From: Myxococcaceae bacterium
Lineage (GTDB): Bacteria > Myxococcota > Myxococcia > Myxococcales > Myxococcaceae
Reading direction: 5' to 3'
DNA: 41,665 nt
Assembly: GCA_019694595.1 (NCBI GenBank)
Contig: JAIBBQ010000034.1
Location: 1 to 41,665, forward strand
Position numbers and translations under genes: made by a program. Below, piece by piece: positions 26,388-34,803 of the stretch; within the stretch, counting starts at the first letter, position 1; each line of letters starts with the position of its first letter. The notes beneath the pieces were generated by a model. It worked only from the letters and a program-made list of their open reading frames with translations, did no database searches and was not told the DNA's origin.

Positions 26388-26568
26388 GGGCCCCGGGCTC
26401 ATCGCCGGTCCGCCGCCTCGATGCAAACGGAAGCCACTTTCTCTGCACTCCCCGCCCATGCCCGGGGTCAGGCCGCCGAAGCTCCTGCAGCTCGAAGGTT
26501 CTTCGCCTCCCGGGGCCGCCGTTCGGATATGGCCTCGGCGCCGTCACCACCCTCACCCGGAGTCACCC

Positions 26569-26907
26569 ATGAAGAAGTTCCTCTTCGCCGTCGCTGCCCT
26601 CGCCCTCTCTGCTTGTGGCGGCGCTGCCGGCGCCGGCAGCTGCAGCGTCAACACCGCTGGCCTGCCCAACTACTGCATCAACTACTCGGGCTCGGCGTAC
26701 ACCTCGAGCCAGGTGCAGACGGCCTGCTCCTCCGCCAAGGGCACCTACTCGTCGGGTGCGTGCTCGACCGGCGGCGGCGGCATCTGCACGTTCCAGAAGG
26801 GCACCAGCACCGAGTACAAGTGGACCTTCGGGGCCGCGGACGCGGGCGCTGGCGTCAGCATCGAGATGATCTGCACCCAGGCCGGCGGCTCGTTCAGCGC
26901 GAGCTGA
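26569..26907 (+). CDS. Small lipoprotein with conserved cysteines
   Basis: A 112-residue lipoprotein. MKKFLFAVAALALSAC is a textbook signal with Cys16. The mature part is Ser/Gly/Thr-rich with Cys in SCSVN, NYCINY, TACSSAKG, GACSTGGGGICTF and EMICTQAGG, enough for three disulfides. The repeated pattern around Ala-Cys-Ser suggests a small secreted disulfide-stabilised module. CGGAG lies 7-8 bases before the ATG. It is divergent from the methyltransferase gene with 181 bp between, where I see no clear regulatory element. The family is not recognised. A stem-loop follows the stop codon. Confidence 0.75.
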   Translation: MKKFLFAVAALALSACGGAAGAGSCSVNTAGLPNYCINYSGSAYTSSQVQTACSSAKGTYSSGACSTGGGGICTFQKGTSTEYKWTFGAADAGAGVSIEMICTQAGGSFSAS

Positions 26908-26924
26908 GGACTTCTGCAGGGACT

Positions 26925-26955
26925 CCGGAGCGCCGTGGTTCATCTGGCGCTCCGG
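26925..26955 (+). terminator. Strong stem-loop after the small lipoprotein gene
   Basis: CCGGAGCGCC (26925-26934) pairs perfectly with GGCGCTCCGG (26946-26955) around an 11-base loop, 17 bases after the stop codon. No T-run follows. It separates the lipoprotein gene from the PHP-ABC operon. Confidence 0.5.
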
Positions 26956-27015
26956 GGTGTCGCTGCCGAGGTGCTGTCGCACCGGCCGCTCGACCTGGGC
27001 TAGGAGCCGCTCACG

Positions 27016-28434
27016 ATGAGCGAGCTGCAGACCAGGGAGCTGTTTCGACTGCAGGCCACCGTCCCCCCGCCGCAGCGCACGCTGCACTACCTGCACCACC
27101 CGCTCGACGTGCCCGCGGGCTGCAGCGAGCTCGAGCTCACGCTCTCGTTCGACAAGGTGGTCGACGTGCTCCAGCTGTACGCGGTGCTCCTCGACCCCCG
27201 CGGCGAGTTCCGGGGACACGTGCAGTGCCCGGGTGGACCGGGGCCGCGGCGTCAGATCCTGCGCGTCGGCGCCTCGAGAGAGCGCACCACGCCCGGTTGC
27301 CTGGCGGGCCCGATCCCCGAAGGCCGCTGGACCATTCGCATCGATCTCGATCGCCACAAGATCTCCGCGCCCTACGCGCTGACCGTCACCGGCACGCTCG
27401 GACCCAGCACCGGCGCCGCGATGCCGAAGGTGGCGCCGAGGCCGGTCCACCTCGGCGGCGAAGGCTGGTACCGCGGCGAGCTCCACAGCCACTCGCACCA
27501 CTCCGACGGGAAGACCGACACCCACGCGCTGGTCGCCTCCGCCCGAGAGCAGGGGCTGCAGTTCCTCGCGGTGACCGATCACTTCACCCACAGCCACTGG
27601 TCGGAGCTCGCGGCCCAGGGCGGCGACGACCTGCTGCTGCTGCAGTCGATCGAGCTCACCAGCCATCAGGGCCACGCCAACCTGCACGGGCTCACGGAGT
27701 GGGTCGACGTGTACGTCGACCGCCCCGAGCGCAGCGTCAACGACGTGATCCGCGACGTGCACCGCCAGGGCGGGCTCTTCTGCGTCAACCACGCCTTCAG
27801 CGGCGATCAGGCCTGGAAGCGCTTCGACACCGACTGGAGCCAGGTGGACCTGATGGAGGTCTGGCACCTGCAGCAGTTCTCCAACAACGACGCCAACCTC
27901 GGGCTGTGGGACCGCATGCTCGCTGCCGGGCACCGGATCGTGGGCATCGGCGGAAGCGACTGCCACAACCCGGCCGACCCCAAGCAGCGCTTCGGCCAGG
28001 TGGTGACTCACGTCTTCGCCAAGGAAGGCACCCGCGACGGGATCCTCGCGGGCCTGCGCTCCGGCCAGGTGACGGTCGGGCTCGGCGCCCAGGTGCGCCT
28101 CTCGGTGGAAGACGACGCCGGCGCGCGCGTGCCGATGGGCGCGACTGCGAAGCTCGCCCGCGGCGACGTGCGCTTGCACGCCGAGATCCAGAGCGATGGG
28201 CCCGCGGTCGCCTTCCTCATCCGCGACGGGCTCCTGCTCTCGTACCAGCCGGTGACGGGCCAGCCCGGGTGGCAGACGCTGCAGTTCGAGGATGGGCTCG
28301 CCGACGGCCGCACGTCCTACTACCGGCTCGAGGTGCATGCGCCGCCGGGGAACGACCCGAAGTTCTGGGCGACCTGCCTGCGCGATCACAAGTCGCTGCG
28401 GGCGTTCGGCAACCCCGTCTGGGTCACCAGGTGA
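27016..28434 (+). CDS. PHP-domain metallohydrolase, CehA/McbA type
   Basis: A 472-residue protein without a signal peptide. Residues 1-~145 form a beta-rich N-terminal domain. The PHP domain starts at WYRGELHSHSHHSDG (metal ligands His157 and His159), then LAVTDHFTHSHW, LQSIELTSHQGHANL, GGLFCVNHAFSG and GIGGSDCHNP, supplying the usual His/Asp set for two or three metal ions. A C-terminal beta domain follows (about residues 350-472). CehA/McbA relatives hydrolyse phosphoesters or, in carbaryl degradation, carbamate esters. AGGAG lies 9 bases before the ATG. Its TGA overlaps the GTG of the transporter's binding-protein gene (GTGA), so it is the first gene of a four-gene operon. The substrate is presumably tied to what the importer carries. 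Confidence 0.88.
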   Translation: MSELQTRELFRLQATVPPPQRTLHYLHHPLDVPAGCSELELTLSFDKVVDVLQLYAVLLDPRGEFRGHVQCPGGPGPRRQILRVGASRERTTPGCLAGPIPEGRWTIRIDLDRHKISAPYALTVTGTLGPSTGAAMPKVAPRPVHLGGEGWYRGELHSHSHHSDGKTDTHALVASAREQGLQFLAVTDHFTHSHWSELAAQGGDDLLLLQSIELTSHQGHANLHGLTEWVDVYVDRPERSVNDVIRDVHRQGGLFCVNHAFSGDQAWKRFDTDWSQVDLMEVWHLQQFSNNDANLGLWDRMLAAGHRIVGIGGSDCHNPADPKQRFGQVVTHVFAKEGTRDGILAGLRSGQVTVGLGAQVRLSVEDDAGARVPMGATAKLARGDVRLHAEIQSDGPAVAFLIRDGLLLSYQPVTGQPGWQTLQFEDGLADGRTSYYRLEVHAPPGNDPKFWATCLRDHKSLRAFGNPVWVTR

Positions 28435-29414
28435 CCTCGCTGGGCCGCCTCGTCCTCGCGCTGCTCGCGCTGGCGGCCTGCAGCGAGCGTGCGGCGCGCA
28501 GCGAGCGGGCGGTGGTGCTCTACACGGTGAACGGCCCCGAGCTGACCGGGCCGGTCCTCGAGCGCTTCCGTGCCGAGCACCCGGGCGTCGAGCTGCAGGT
28601 CGTCTCGGTGCCGGGGACCGGGGAGCTCTTCGCGCGGGTGGCCGCCGAGCGCGGCGCGCCCCGGGCCGACGTCGTCTGGGGAGGCGCCCGCGAAGCGTAC
28701 GCGGCGCACCCCGAGCTGCTGGCGGCCGTGGCGCTGCCCGAGGACGCCAGCACGGTGGCGATCGATCCCGAGCACCGGTGGCACGCGACCGACCTGCTGC
28801 TGCAGATCCTGGTGGTGAACACCGAGCGCTTCGAAGGGCAGCGGCCCACGACGATCGCCGAGCTCGCCGCGCCCGGCTGGTCGGGCGGCCAGGTGGTGCT
28901 CGCGCAGCCGGGTGCGTCGGGGACGGCGTTCAGCGTGCTCGCCGGCCTGGTGACCCGCCACGGCTGGCCGCTGGTGGAGCGGCTGGTGCCCCACCTCTGG
29001 CTGGTGGACGACTCGGCCTCGATGTTCTCGCTGGTGCGCGAAGGCGAGGCCGCGGTGGGCTTCATGAACGAGGACCTCGCCACCCAGTGGGCGGCTGCGG
29101 GGGTGCCGCTGGCGCTCATCTATCCGCGCGACGGCGTTCCGTATCAGGTGGGGTGCGCCGCGGTGATCGCAGGGGCGCGGCACCCGGCGGAAGGCGCGGC
29201 CCTGGCCAACTTCCTGCTCTCGGCGGAAGCCCAGGCCGTCCAGGTCCGCGAGGTCTCCCGCCGCTCCTCGCGCAGGGACGCGCCGCCTCCCGCAGGTGTG
29301 CCGGCGCTCTCGGACGTGGACCTCATCGAGCTCGACCCCGCGCTCGCCTCGAGTGGCAAGGCAGCGCTCATCTCCACCTTCAGGGACACCGTGCTTCGCG
29401 GGGCTCGGCGGTGA
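28431..29414 (+). CDS. ABC importer substrate-binding lipoprotein (Fe(III)/AEP type)
   Basis: A 327-residue lipoprotein with signal VTSLGRLVLALLALAAC (Cys17). It belongs to the FbpA/AfuA-like family that binds Fe(III), thiamine, spermidine or 2-aminoethylphosphonate: VVLYTVNGPELTGPVLERF at the start of the mature protein, ADVVWGG, TDLLLQILVVNT, GTAFSVLAGL, GFMNEDLATQW and IYPRDGVPYQVGCAAVIAGA. Iron binders use a Tyr pair near the last block; only one plausible Tyr is visible in IYPRDGVPY plus another two residues on, so iron is uncertain. GTG 28431 overlaps the PHP gene by 4 bp. Its TGA overlaps the permease GTG by 4 bp. Confidence 0.9.
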   Translation: MTSLGRLVLALLALAACSERAARSERAVVLYTVNGPELTGPVLERFRAEHPGVELQVVSVPGTGELFARVAAERGAPRADVVWGGAREAYAAHPELLAAVALPEDASTVAIDPEHRWHATDLLLQILVVNTERFEGQRPTTIAELAAPGWSGGQVVLAQPGASGTAFSVLAGLVTRHGWPLVERLVPHLWLVDDSASMFSLVREGEAAVGFMNEDLATQWAAAGVPLALIYPRDGVPYQVGCAAVIAGARHPAEGAALANFLLSAEAQAVQVREVSRRSSRRDAPPPAGVPALSDVDLIELDPALASSGKAALISTFRDTVLRGARR

Positions 29415-31051
29415 GCCGTCGCGCGTTGCCGCTCGCGGTGCTCGCGCTGCTGTCGCTCTTCATCCTCGTTCCGCAGCTGCGGGTGCTCGTCGCCGCCTTC
29501 ACCGGGCCGGCCGGCGACCCGTCGCTCGCGCCCTGGCAGGAGTTCTTCGGCGACGCCCGCTTCCGCGAGGCGCTGCTCCACAGCCTCTGGCTGGCGCTCG
29601 CCACCGGCCTCGGCGCCACGCTGGTCGCCGTGCCCACCGCGTACCTCCTCGCGCGCTACGAGGTGCCGGGCCGCGCCTGGTTCCTCGAGCTGGCGACGAT
29701 GACCACCGCGTCGCCGCCATTCCTGGGCGCCTACGCCTGGGTGCTCCTGCTCGGCGCGAGCGGGGTGGTGATGCGCGGGCTGCGCGCCGCGGGGCTCGGG
29801 ACGCCGTTCCGATCGATCGTCGGCCCGGGCGGCATCGTGTGGGTCGGGGTGTGGTTCACCGCTGCCTCGGTGGTGCTGATCCTCCACGACGCGTTCCGGG
29901 CGGGCGATGGCTCGCTCGAGGAAGCGGCGGCGATGGCGGGGGCCTCGAGGCGCCGAACGCTGACCTCGATCACGCTGCCGCTCGCGCTGCCGGCGATCGG
30001 CACCGGCTTCTACCTGGCCGCGCTGCAGGCCTTCGCCGACTTCGGCACGCCCAAGCTCATCGGCGGCGGGTACACCACCCTTCCCGTCGCCCTGTATTAC
30101 GAGTTCCTGTCCGAGGTGCAGCGGCGGCCGGCGATGGCCGCGGTGGCCTGCGTGCTGATGGCGGCGCTGTCCGCGGCGGGGCTCGGCTTCCAGCGCTGGT
30201 TGGTCTCGAAGACCTACCCGCAGCCGTCGACGCGGCAGCGGGTGCGCCTCCCGCTGGGTCCGCTCGCCCGGCGGCTCGGCGTCGGCTTCCTCTCGCTGTC
30301 GGCTTTCCTGTCGCTGGTGCCGCACGCGGTGGTGGTGCTGACCAGCTTCATGACCTGGCGGGCGGGCGTGCTGCAGTGGACGCCGACGCTGGAGAACTAC
30401 CGCCGCCTCTGGTCGGAGAGCTGGGCGCCCATCGGCGTCAGCCTGGTGCTGTCGGGCATCGGCACCGCGATCGCGGTGGCCCTGGGCGCCGCCGCCGCGT
30501 ACTGGATCGTCCGCCGCCGCACGCCGCTGCTCAGCGCGCTGCTCAACAACCTGATCATGCTGCCGTCGGTGATCCCCGGCACCGTGCTGGCGATCGGCCT
30601 CCTGCTCACCTTCGGTGCGCCGCCGTGGGCACTCGCGGGCACCGCGACGATCCTGGTCGTCGCCTACGTCGTGCGGCGGCTCGCCTACGTCACCAAGGCA
30701 GTGGAGACGGCGATGGCGCGGGTGCCGGTGGCGCAGGAAGAGGCCGCCTGGGCCTCGGGCGCGACTCCGCCCCGGGCCTTCTTCGAGATCGTCCTGCCGC
30801 AGGTCCGCGGGGCGCTCGGCGCCGGGGCGGCCTCCGGCTTCCTGCAGATGATGACCGAGGTCTCCGCGACGGTGATGCTGTACGCGGTGCCCTGGGTCAC
30901 CATGACGGTCGTCATCTTCACCTACGCGCTGCAGCCGGGGAGCCCGTTCGGCGTGGCGTCCGCGATGACCACCGTGCTCCTGGTCTGCATCTGGGTGCCG
31001 CTGCGGCTGGTCAGCCGTCACACCACGGCACGGGAGCAGCGCGCGCCATGA
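29411..31051 (+). CDS. ABC importer permease, two fused BPD domains
   Basis: A 546-residue inner-membrane protein with about 12 helices, made of two permease halves in one chain, as in FbpB/iron and 2-aminoethylphosphonate importers. Each half has the EAA loop that docks on the ATPase: EEAAAMAGASRRRTLTSI near residue 178 and EEAAWASGATPPRAFFEI near residue 447, each followed by LP. The GTG start (29411) overlaps the binding-protein stop by 4 bp, and the stop overlaps the ATPase ATG by 4 bp. Direction of transport (import) follows from the binding protein and EAA loops. Substrate is not determinable from the sequence. Confidence 0.93.
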   Translation: MSRRALPLAVLALLSLFILVPQLRVLVAAFTGPAGDPSLAPWQEFFGDARFREALLHSLWLALATGLGATLVAVPTAYLLARYEVPGRAWFLELATMTTASPPFLGAYAWVLLLGASGVVMRGLRAAGLGTPFRSIVGPGGIVWVGVWFTAASVVLILHDAFRAGDGSLEEAAAMAGASRRRTLTSITLPLALPAIGTGFYLAALQAFADFGTPKLIGGGYTTLPVALYYEFLSEVQRRPAMAAVACVLMAALSAAGLGFQRWLVSKTYPQPSTRQRVRLPLGPLARRLGVGFLSLSAFLSLVPHAVVVLTSFMTWRAGVLQWTPTLENYRRLWSESWAPIGVSLVLSGIGTAIAVALGAAAAYWIVRRRTPLLSALLNNLIMLPSVIPGTVLAIGLLLTFGAPPWALAGTATILVVAYVVRRLAYVTKAVETAMARVPVAQEEAAWASGATPPRAFFEIVLPQVRGALGAGAASGFLQMMTEVSATVMLYAVPWVTMTVVIFTYALQPGSPFGVASAMTTVLLVCIWVPLRLVSRHTTAREQRAP

Positions 31052-32073
31052 CCGCGGTGCACGTGCACGGGGTGTCGAAGTCGTTCGGTGGGCGCGCCGT
31101 GCTCCAGGGCATCGAGCTCGAGGTGGCGTCCGGAACGCTGGTGACGCTCCTGGGGCCGTCGGGCTGCGGGAAGACCACGCTGCTGCGGATCGTCGCCGGC
31201 TTCGAGCACGCCGATCGTGGCGCCGTGCGCTTCGGCGGCGTCGACGTGGCGAAGGTGCCCACCTGGGAGCGCGGCATCGGCTTCGTCTTCCAGAACTACG
31301 CGCTCTGGCCGCACCTCACCGTGGGCGAGAACGTCGCCTACGGCCTCAGGCTCCAGAAGCGGCCCGGCGTCGAGAAGGCGGTGCAGGAAGCGCTCGCCCG
31401 GGTCGGCCTCGCGGGCCGGGAAGACGCCCAGCCGGGCACCCTGTCGGGTGGGCAGCAACAGCGCGTGTCGCTCGCGCGGGCCCTGGCGCTCAACCCCAGG
31501 GTGCTGCTGCTCGACGAGCCGCTGTCGAACCTCGACGCCTCGCTCCGGGTGGAGATGCGCCGCGAGGTGCGCCGCCTGCAGTCCGAGCTCGGCTTCACCG
31601 CGCTCTACGTCACCCACGATCAGGACGAGGCGCTCGAGATCTCCGACGTCATCGCGGTGATGAACCGCGGCGTCATCGAGCAGCTCGGCACACCCGAGGA
31701 CATCTACTTCCGGCCCCGCACCGAGTTCGTCGCCGCCTTCTTCGGCGAGGTCACCTTCCTGCGCGGGCAGGTGGTGGCCGAGCGCGCGCTCACGCTGAGC
31801 GGTGGCCAGCGCGTCGAGACCACGGCCCCGCTCGGCGCCCCGGGCCGGAGCGTGGTGCTCGCCGTTCGCCCCGCCGACGTCCGCCTGGGGCCGGCCACCA
31901 ACGGTGGATGGGTGGGGACCGTCGAGCAGGTCTTCTTCCTCGGCGGGCGCCGCCTGGTGAGGCTCACCGCCGCCGGCCTCACGCTGCACGCCCACCACCC
32001 CGTGCCGCTGCGGCCCGGGGACCAGGTCGACGTCACCATCGCCCAGCATCTCGAGCTGCCGCCGGCGACCTGA
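31048..32073 (+). CDS. ABC importer ATPase (FbpC/PotA-like)
   Basis: A 341-residue ATP-binding subunit. The nucleotide-binding domain has Walker A GPSGCGKT (36-43), Q-loop VFQNYALWPHLTV, signature LSGGQQQR, Walker B VLLLDEPLSNLD and the switch His in YVTHDQDEAL. The C-terminal ~100 residues form a TOBE-like domain (VVLAVRPADVRLG ... VEQVFFLGGRR), typical of the iron, polyamine and phosphonate importer ATPases and possibly regulatory. The ATG (31048) overlaps the permease stop (ATGA). It is the last gene of the operon. Confidence 0.95.
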   Translation: MTAVHVHGVSKSFGGRAVLQGIELEVASGTLVTLLGPSGCGKTTLLRIVAGFEHADRGAVRFGGVDVAKVPTWERGIGFVFQNYALWPHLTVGENVAYGLRLQKRPGVEKAVQEALARVGLAGREDAQPGTLSGGQQQRVSLARALALNPRVLLLDEPLSNLDASLRVEMRREVRRLQSELGFTALYVTHDQDEALEISDVIAVMNRGVIEQLGTPEDIYFRPRTEFVAAFFGEVTFLRGQVVAERALTLSGGQRVETTAPLGAPGRSVVLAVRPADVRLGPATNGGWVGTVEQVFFLGGRRLVRLTAAGLTLHAHHPVPLRPGDQVDVTIAQHLELPPAT

Positions 32074-32094
32074 GCGCCGCCCGATCACTTTTTT
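32063..32094 (+). terminator. Possible terminator of the PHP-ABC operon
   Basis: CGGCG (32063-32067) can pair with CGCCG (32075-32079) across the stop codon of the ATPase gene, and a run of six T (32089-32094) follows after nine bases. A T6 run is rare in this DNA. The stem is short. The rest of the 254-bp gap to 32327 includes an AT-rich island around 32145-32185 but no convincing gene or promoter. Confidence 0.35.
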
Positions 32095-32327
32095 CGAACT
32101 TTGGTGGGTGCAGGCGCGCTCCAGGCGAGGCGAGATGTTCAGGCACACAACAGAGTCAAGTCTTTGATTTTTATCGATGTTTCCGCCGAGTGCGGCGAGG
32201 CGCACCACCCCGGTCCCGCCAGGTGCCCACCCGGAGAGGACACTGTTCGTCGCCTTCGCAAACGGGCGAAACACCTGCGCGAGTCCACGGCCGACGATTG
32301 AGCACTCACCCTCTCGAGAGGTTCTTC

Positions 32328-33020
32328 ATGCGCGTCCGCCCTGGATTCCCCGCTCCCGAGATCCCCGACACGCTGCCCAAGAAGCACCACCACCACCCGG
32401 GGGACACCACCATCTCGGTGGTGACGGTCAACGACGACTTCGCCACGCCGAGGTCCAACCTCCCCCACCTCCACGCGGGCGTCATCCTCGGGCAGGAGAC
32501 CAAGGTGGTGAACTCCCAGCATGCGCTGGGCAAGGACTACGGCGTTCACCAGGACACCGACCGCCTCGACAAGAAGGGCACCACCGTCGCCTGGAAGAAG
32601 GACCGCTTCCACGAGCTGCGCAGCGGGTACGCGATGGGCGTGGAGCCGCACGGCCGCGAGATGCTCACCCGGTGGATCAACTTCACCGACATGGAGGTCG
32701 GCGGGAAGAAGGTGCGCATGGTCTCGGTGCACCGCCCGCCCGAGCGCTTCAAGAGCCTCTGGCCGCTGTTCGACAAGAACCTCGCCGAGTTCGTGAAGAA
32801 GTCGAAGTTGCCGGTGATCATCGGCATGGACGCGAACCAGCACGACCCGCAGGCGCTCGCCAAGCTCACCGGCCTCGACTGGCACGCCCCCAAGGGGTCG
32901 ATCGACGGCTTCCTGACCACGCCCGGCATCAAGGTCAGCCACATGCGCCGGCTGCACAAGGGCTCGAGCGACCACCACCCGGTGCAGGCCCAGTTCACCA
33001 TTCCTGATGGGCTGACGTGA
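32328..33020 (+). CDS. Endonuclease/exonuclease/phosphatase (EEP) fold protein
   Basis: A 230-residue protein with the DNase I/EEP fold signatures: VILGQETKV with catalytic Glu57, VHRPPERFKSLWPLF, IIGMDANQHDP (metal-binding Asp and Asn) and SSDHHPVQAQF (Asp-His end motif). Members cleave phosphodiester bonds in nucleic acids, nucleotides, inositol phosphates or sphingomyelin. No signal peptide is seen; the N-terminus has a HHHH run at residues 20-23 after a Pro-rich stretch. AGAGG lies 7 bases before the ATG, which decides this start over longer upstream frames. At 230 residues it is near the minimum size of the fold. The substrate is unknown. Confidence 0.8.
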   Translation: MRVRPGFPAPEIPDTLPKKHHHHPGDTTISVVTVNDDFATPRSNLPHLHAGVILGQETKVVNSQHALGKDYGVHQDTDRLDKKGTTVAWKKDRFHELRSGYAMGVEPHGREMLTRWINFTDMEVGGKKVRMVSVHRPPERFKSLWPLFDKNLAEFVKKSKLPVIIGMDANQHDPQALAKLTGLDWHAPKGSIDGFLTTPGIKVSHMRRLHKGSSDHHPVQAQFTIPDGLT

Positions 33021-33042
33021 GCGGTGAGGTAGTCAGGCGCGC

Positions 33043-33546
33043 GTGACCACGCCCGAGAACCTCCCGCTGCGCGAGCGCAAGCTCGACATCTTCTTCGCCG
33101 TCATCTTCGTGATCTTCGCCATCACCAGCGGGATCAGCGACGCCATTCCCACCCTGGGCATCGAGATGAGCCCGGACAGCACGAACCCGCTGGCCCGGGC
33201 GAACTACTGGTACGCCATCGACGCCGACCCGCTCTTCCTGCACCCGCCGGTGTGGATGCGGCTGGTCACCGGTCTCTCCGCGTTCGTCTACGGCCCCTTC
33301 TACCTCGTGCTCTCGTGGTGCCTGGTGAAGGGGAAGAACGCGATCCAGCTGCCCGCGGTGATCTACGCCACCATGATCAGCACCATCACCGGCGTGATCG
33401 TCTTCGGCGTGGAGTTCTTCGGCGAGCCCGAGTTCCGCACCCTGAACCCGGCGAAGTTCCTGCCGCTCAACCTGCCGTACGTGATCATCCCGATCCTGCT
33501 GCTGGTGCGCATGCGCAAGCCGCTGCCCTTCACGCGGCGCTTCTAG
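33043..33546 (+). CDS. EXPERA-domain (EBP/TMEM97-like) membrane protein
   Basis: A 167-residue protein with four predicted membrane helices. It resembles the EXPERA family, with helix 1 KLDIFFAVIFVIFAITSG, a loop containing DADPLFLHPPVWMRL, and later helices FVYGPFYLVLSWCL, PAVIYATMISTITGVIVFGVEF and a final NLPYVIIPILLLVRM. In eukaryotes the family includes sterol isomerase (EBP), TMEM97 and TM6SF2; bacterial members are uncharacterised. Some myxobacteria make sterols, so a lipid role is conceivable but not shown. The start is GTG 33043, with GAGG about 16 bases ahead. Its last 4 bases overlap the convergent receiver-EAL gene. Confidence 0.7.
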   Translation: MTTPENLPLRERKLDIFFAVIFVIFAITSGISDAIPTLGIEMSPDSTNPLARANYWYAIDADPLFLHPPVWMRLVTGLSAFVYGPFYLVLSWCLVKGKNAIQLPAVIYATMISTITGVIVFGVEFFGEPEFRTLNPAKFLPLNLPYVIIPILLLVRMRKPLPFTRRF

Positions 33547-34751
33547 GGGCCGCGCGGCCCGGCGAGCGCGCTCCACGGCACGGCCGGGAACGCCGGACCC
33601 GGCCGCGCGAAGTGGTAGCCCTGGAGCAGATCGCACCCCAGGCGGACCAGCGTGTCGCGCTCCTGCGCGGTCTCGATGCCTTCGGTCACCACGAGGATCC
33701 CGAAGCCGGAACAGAGACCGATCACCATCTCCACCAGCCGCTGCTTGGTGACGTCCTGGTCGACCCCGCGCACCAGCGACATGTCGAGCTTCACCACGTC
33801 GGGCCGCAGCTGCGCGAAGGCCGACAGGCCGGCGTACCCCGCGCCGAGATCGTCGAGCGCCAGACGTGAGCCCCGCTCGCGCAGGCGCGCCAGGCGACCC
33901 TGAAAATCGCTCACGTCACCCAGCGAGGCGCGCTCGGTGATCTCCAGCACCACCTGCCCGGCGAACTTCGAGAGCGGCGCGCTCGCGGAATACAGCTCCT
34001 CGTCCTCGAGATCGCGCGGGTGGAGGTTCACGAACACCGGGGTCGTGCTCCCCGTCGACGCGATGGTGTTCGCCACCTCGCGACGAATGGCGCGCCCGAG
34101 CTCGTGCAGGCGGTCCAGCTCCTCGGCCGCCGCGAAGAGCACGTCGGGAGCGCGCATCGTCGGCTCGCTGTTCCGCACCAGCGCCTCGAAGGCATAGGTG
34201 CTGCGATCCGACCAGCGGACGATCGGCTGGAACGCCATCTGAACGGACGCCAGCGCGCGATCGAACCGCGCCGACAGATCCGCGCGGTCGGAGTCGGCCC
34301 GTTCCACGGATTCCAGACGTTTCAGCTTGTGTCGTTTGGCCTTCGCCTCGGCGTGCGTGTTCACCGCGACCTCGGCGATCTGCCTGAGCTCCGACGGTGC
34401 AATGGGCTTCGTCAGGTACCGGAGCGCGCCGAGTTCGATCGCCTCCATCGCCGACTTGAGATCGCCGTCGCCGGTCATCAGGACCACGGGAAGCTCGGGC
34501 TCGAGCGCGTGGGCGGCACGCAGCACCTCGATGCCGTTCACGTCGACCAGCCGGATGTCGCTGATCACCACGTCGAAGGTCTCGGCGGCGAGCGCAGGCG
34601 CCACGCTGCGCCCGTCGGCGAGCTCGGCCACCGTGAAGCCCGCCTGACGGAGGATCCGCCCGTACGCGGTCCGCAGGTGCCGATCGTCGTCGATGAGCAA
34701 CACGTTTCCCTTCGAGGTCGCTGCGTCAGAAATCGGGTCGAGGCACGCCAT
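33543..34751 (-). CDS. Response regulator with EAL c-di-GMP phosphodiesterase domain
   Basis: A 402-residue two-domain protein. The receiver domain (about 15-130) has the acidic pocket DDD (21-23), phosphoacceptor Asp65 in DVVISDIRL, Thr93 and Lys115 (LTKP). A charged helical linker follows (135-160). The EAL domain (about 165-395) keeps the full catalytic set: EALVR (Glu189), NLHPRDL, LEITER, LALDDLGAGYAG, KLDMSLVRG, EGIE and QGYHFARPGP. It should therefore hydrolyse c-di-GMP to pGpG under control of an unidentified histidine kinase. It follows a PII-like gene 52 bp upstream on the same strand. No kinase or GGDEF protein is in the window. An A-rich codon stretch around the linker is slightly unlike the neighbours. 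Confidence 0.93.
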   Translation of the reverse strand: MACLDPISDAATSKGNVLLIDDDRHLRTAYGRILRQAGFTVAELADGRSVAPALAAETFDVVISDIRLVDVNGIEVLRAAHALEPELPVVLMTGDGDLKSAMEAIELGALRYLTKPIAPSELRQIAEVAVNTHAEAKAKRHKLKRLESVERADSDRADLSARFDRALASVQMAFQPIVRWSDRSTYAFEALVRNSEPTMRAPDVLFAAAEELDRLHELGRAIRREVANTIASTGSTTPVFVNLHPRDLEDEELYSASAPLSKFAGQVVLEITERASLGDVSDFQGRLARLRERGSRLALDDLGAGYAGLSAFAQLRPDVVKLDMSLVRGVDQDVTKQRLVEMVIGLCSGFGILVVTEGIETAQERDTLVRLGCDLLQGYHFARPGPAFPAVPWSALAGPRGP

Positions 34752-34803
34752 GGTGAGTTCCGTTCGTGAAGATCGCTGGCTGGTTCGACTGACTCCGACG
34801 ACT

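Noticed and set aside
32101-32301. A 66-codon plus-strand frame in the gap before the EEP gene
   Set aside because: No ribosome-binding site, no recognisable motif and it spans the AT-rich non-coding island.
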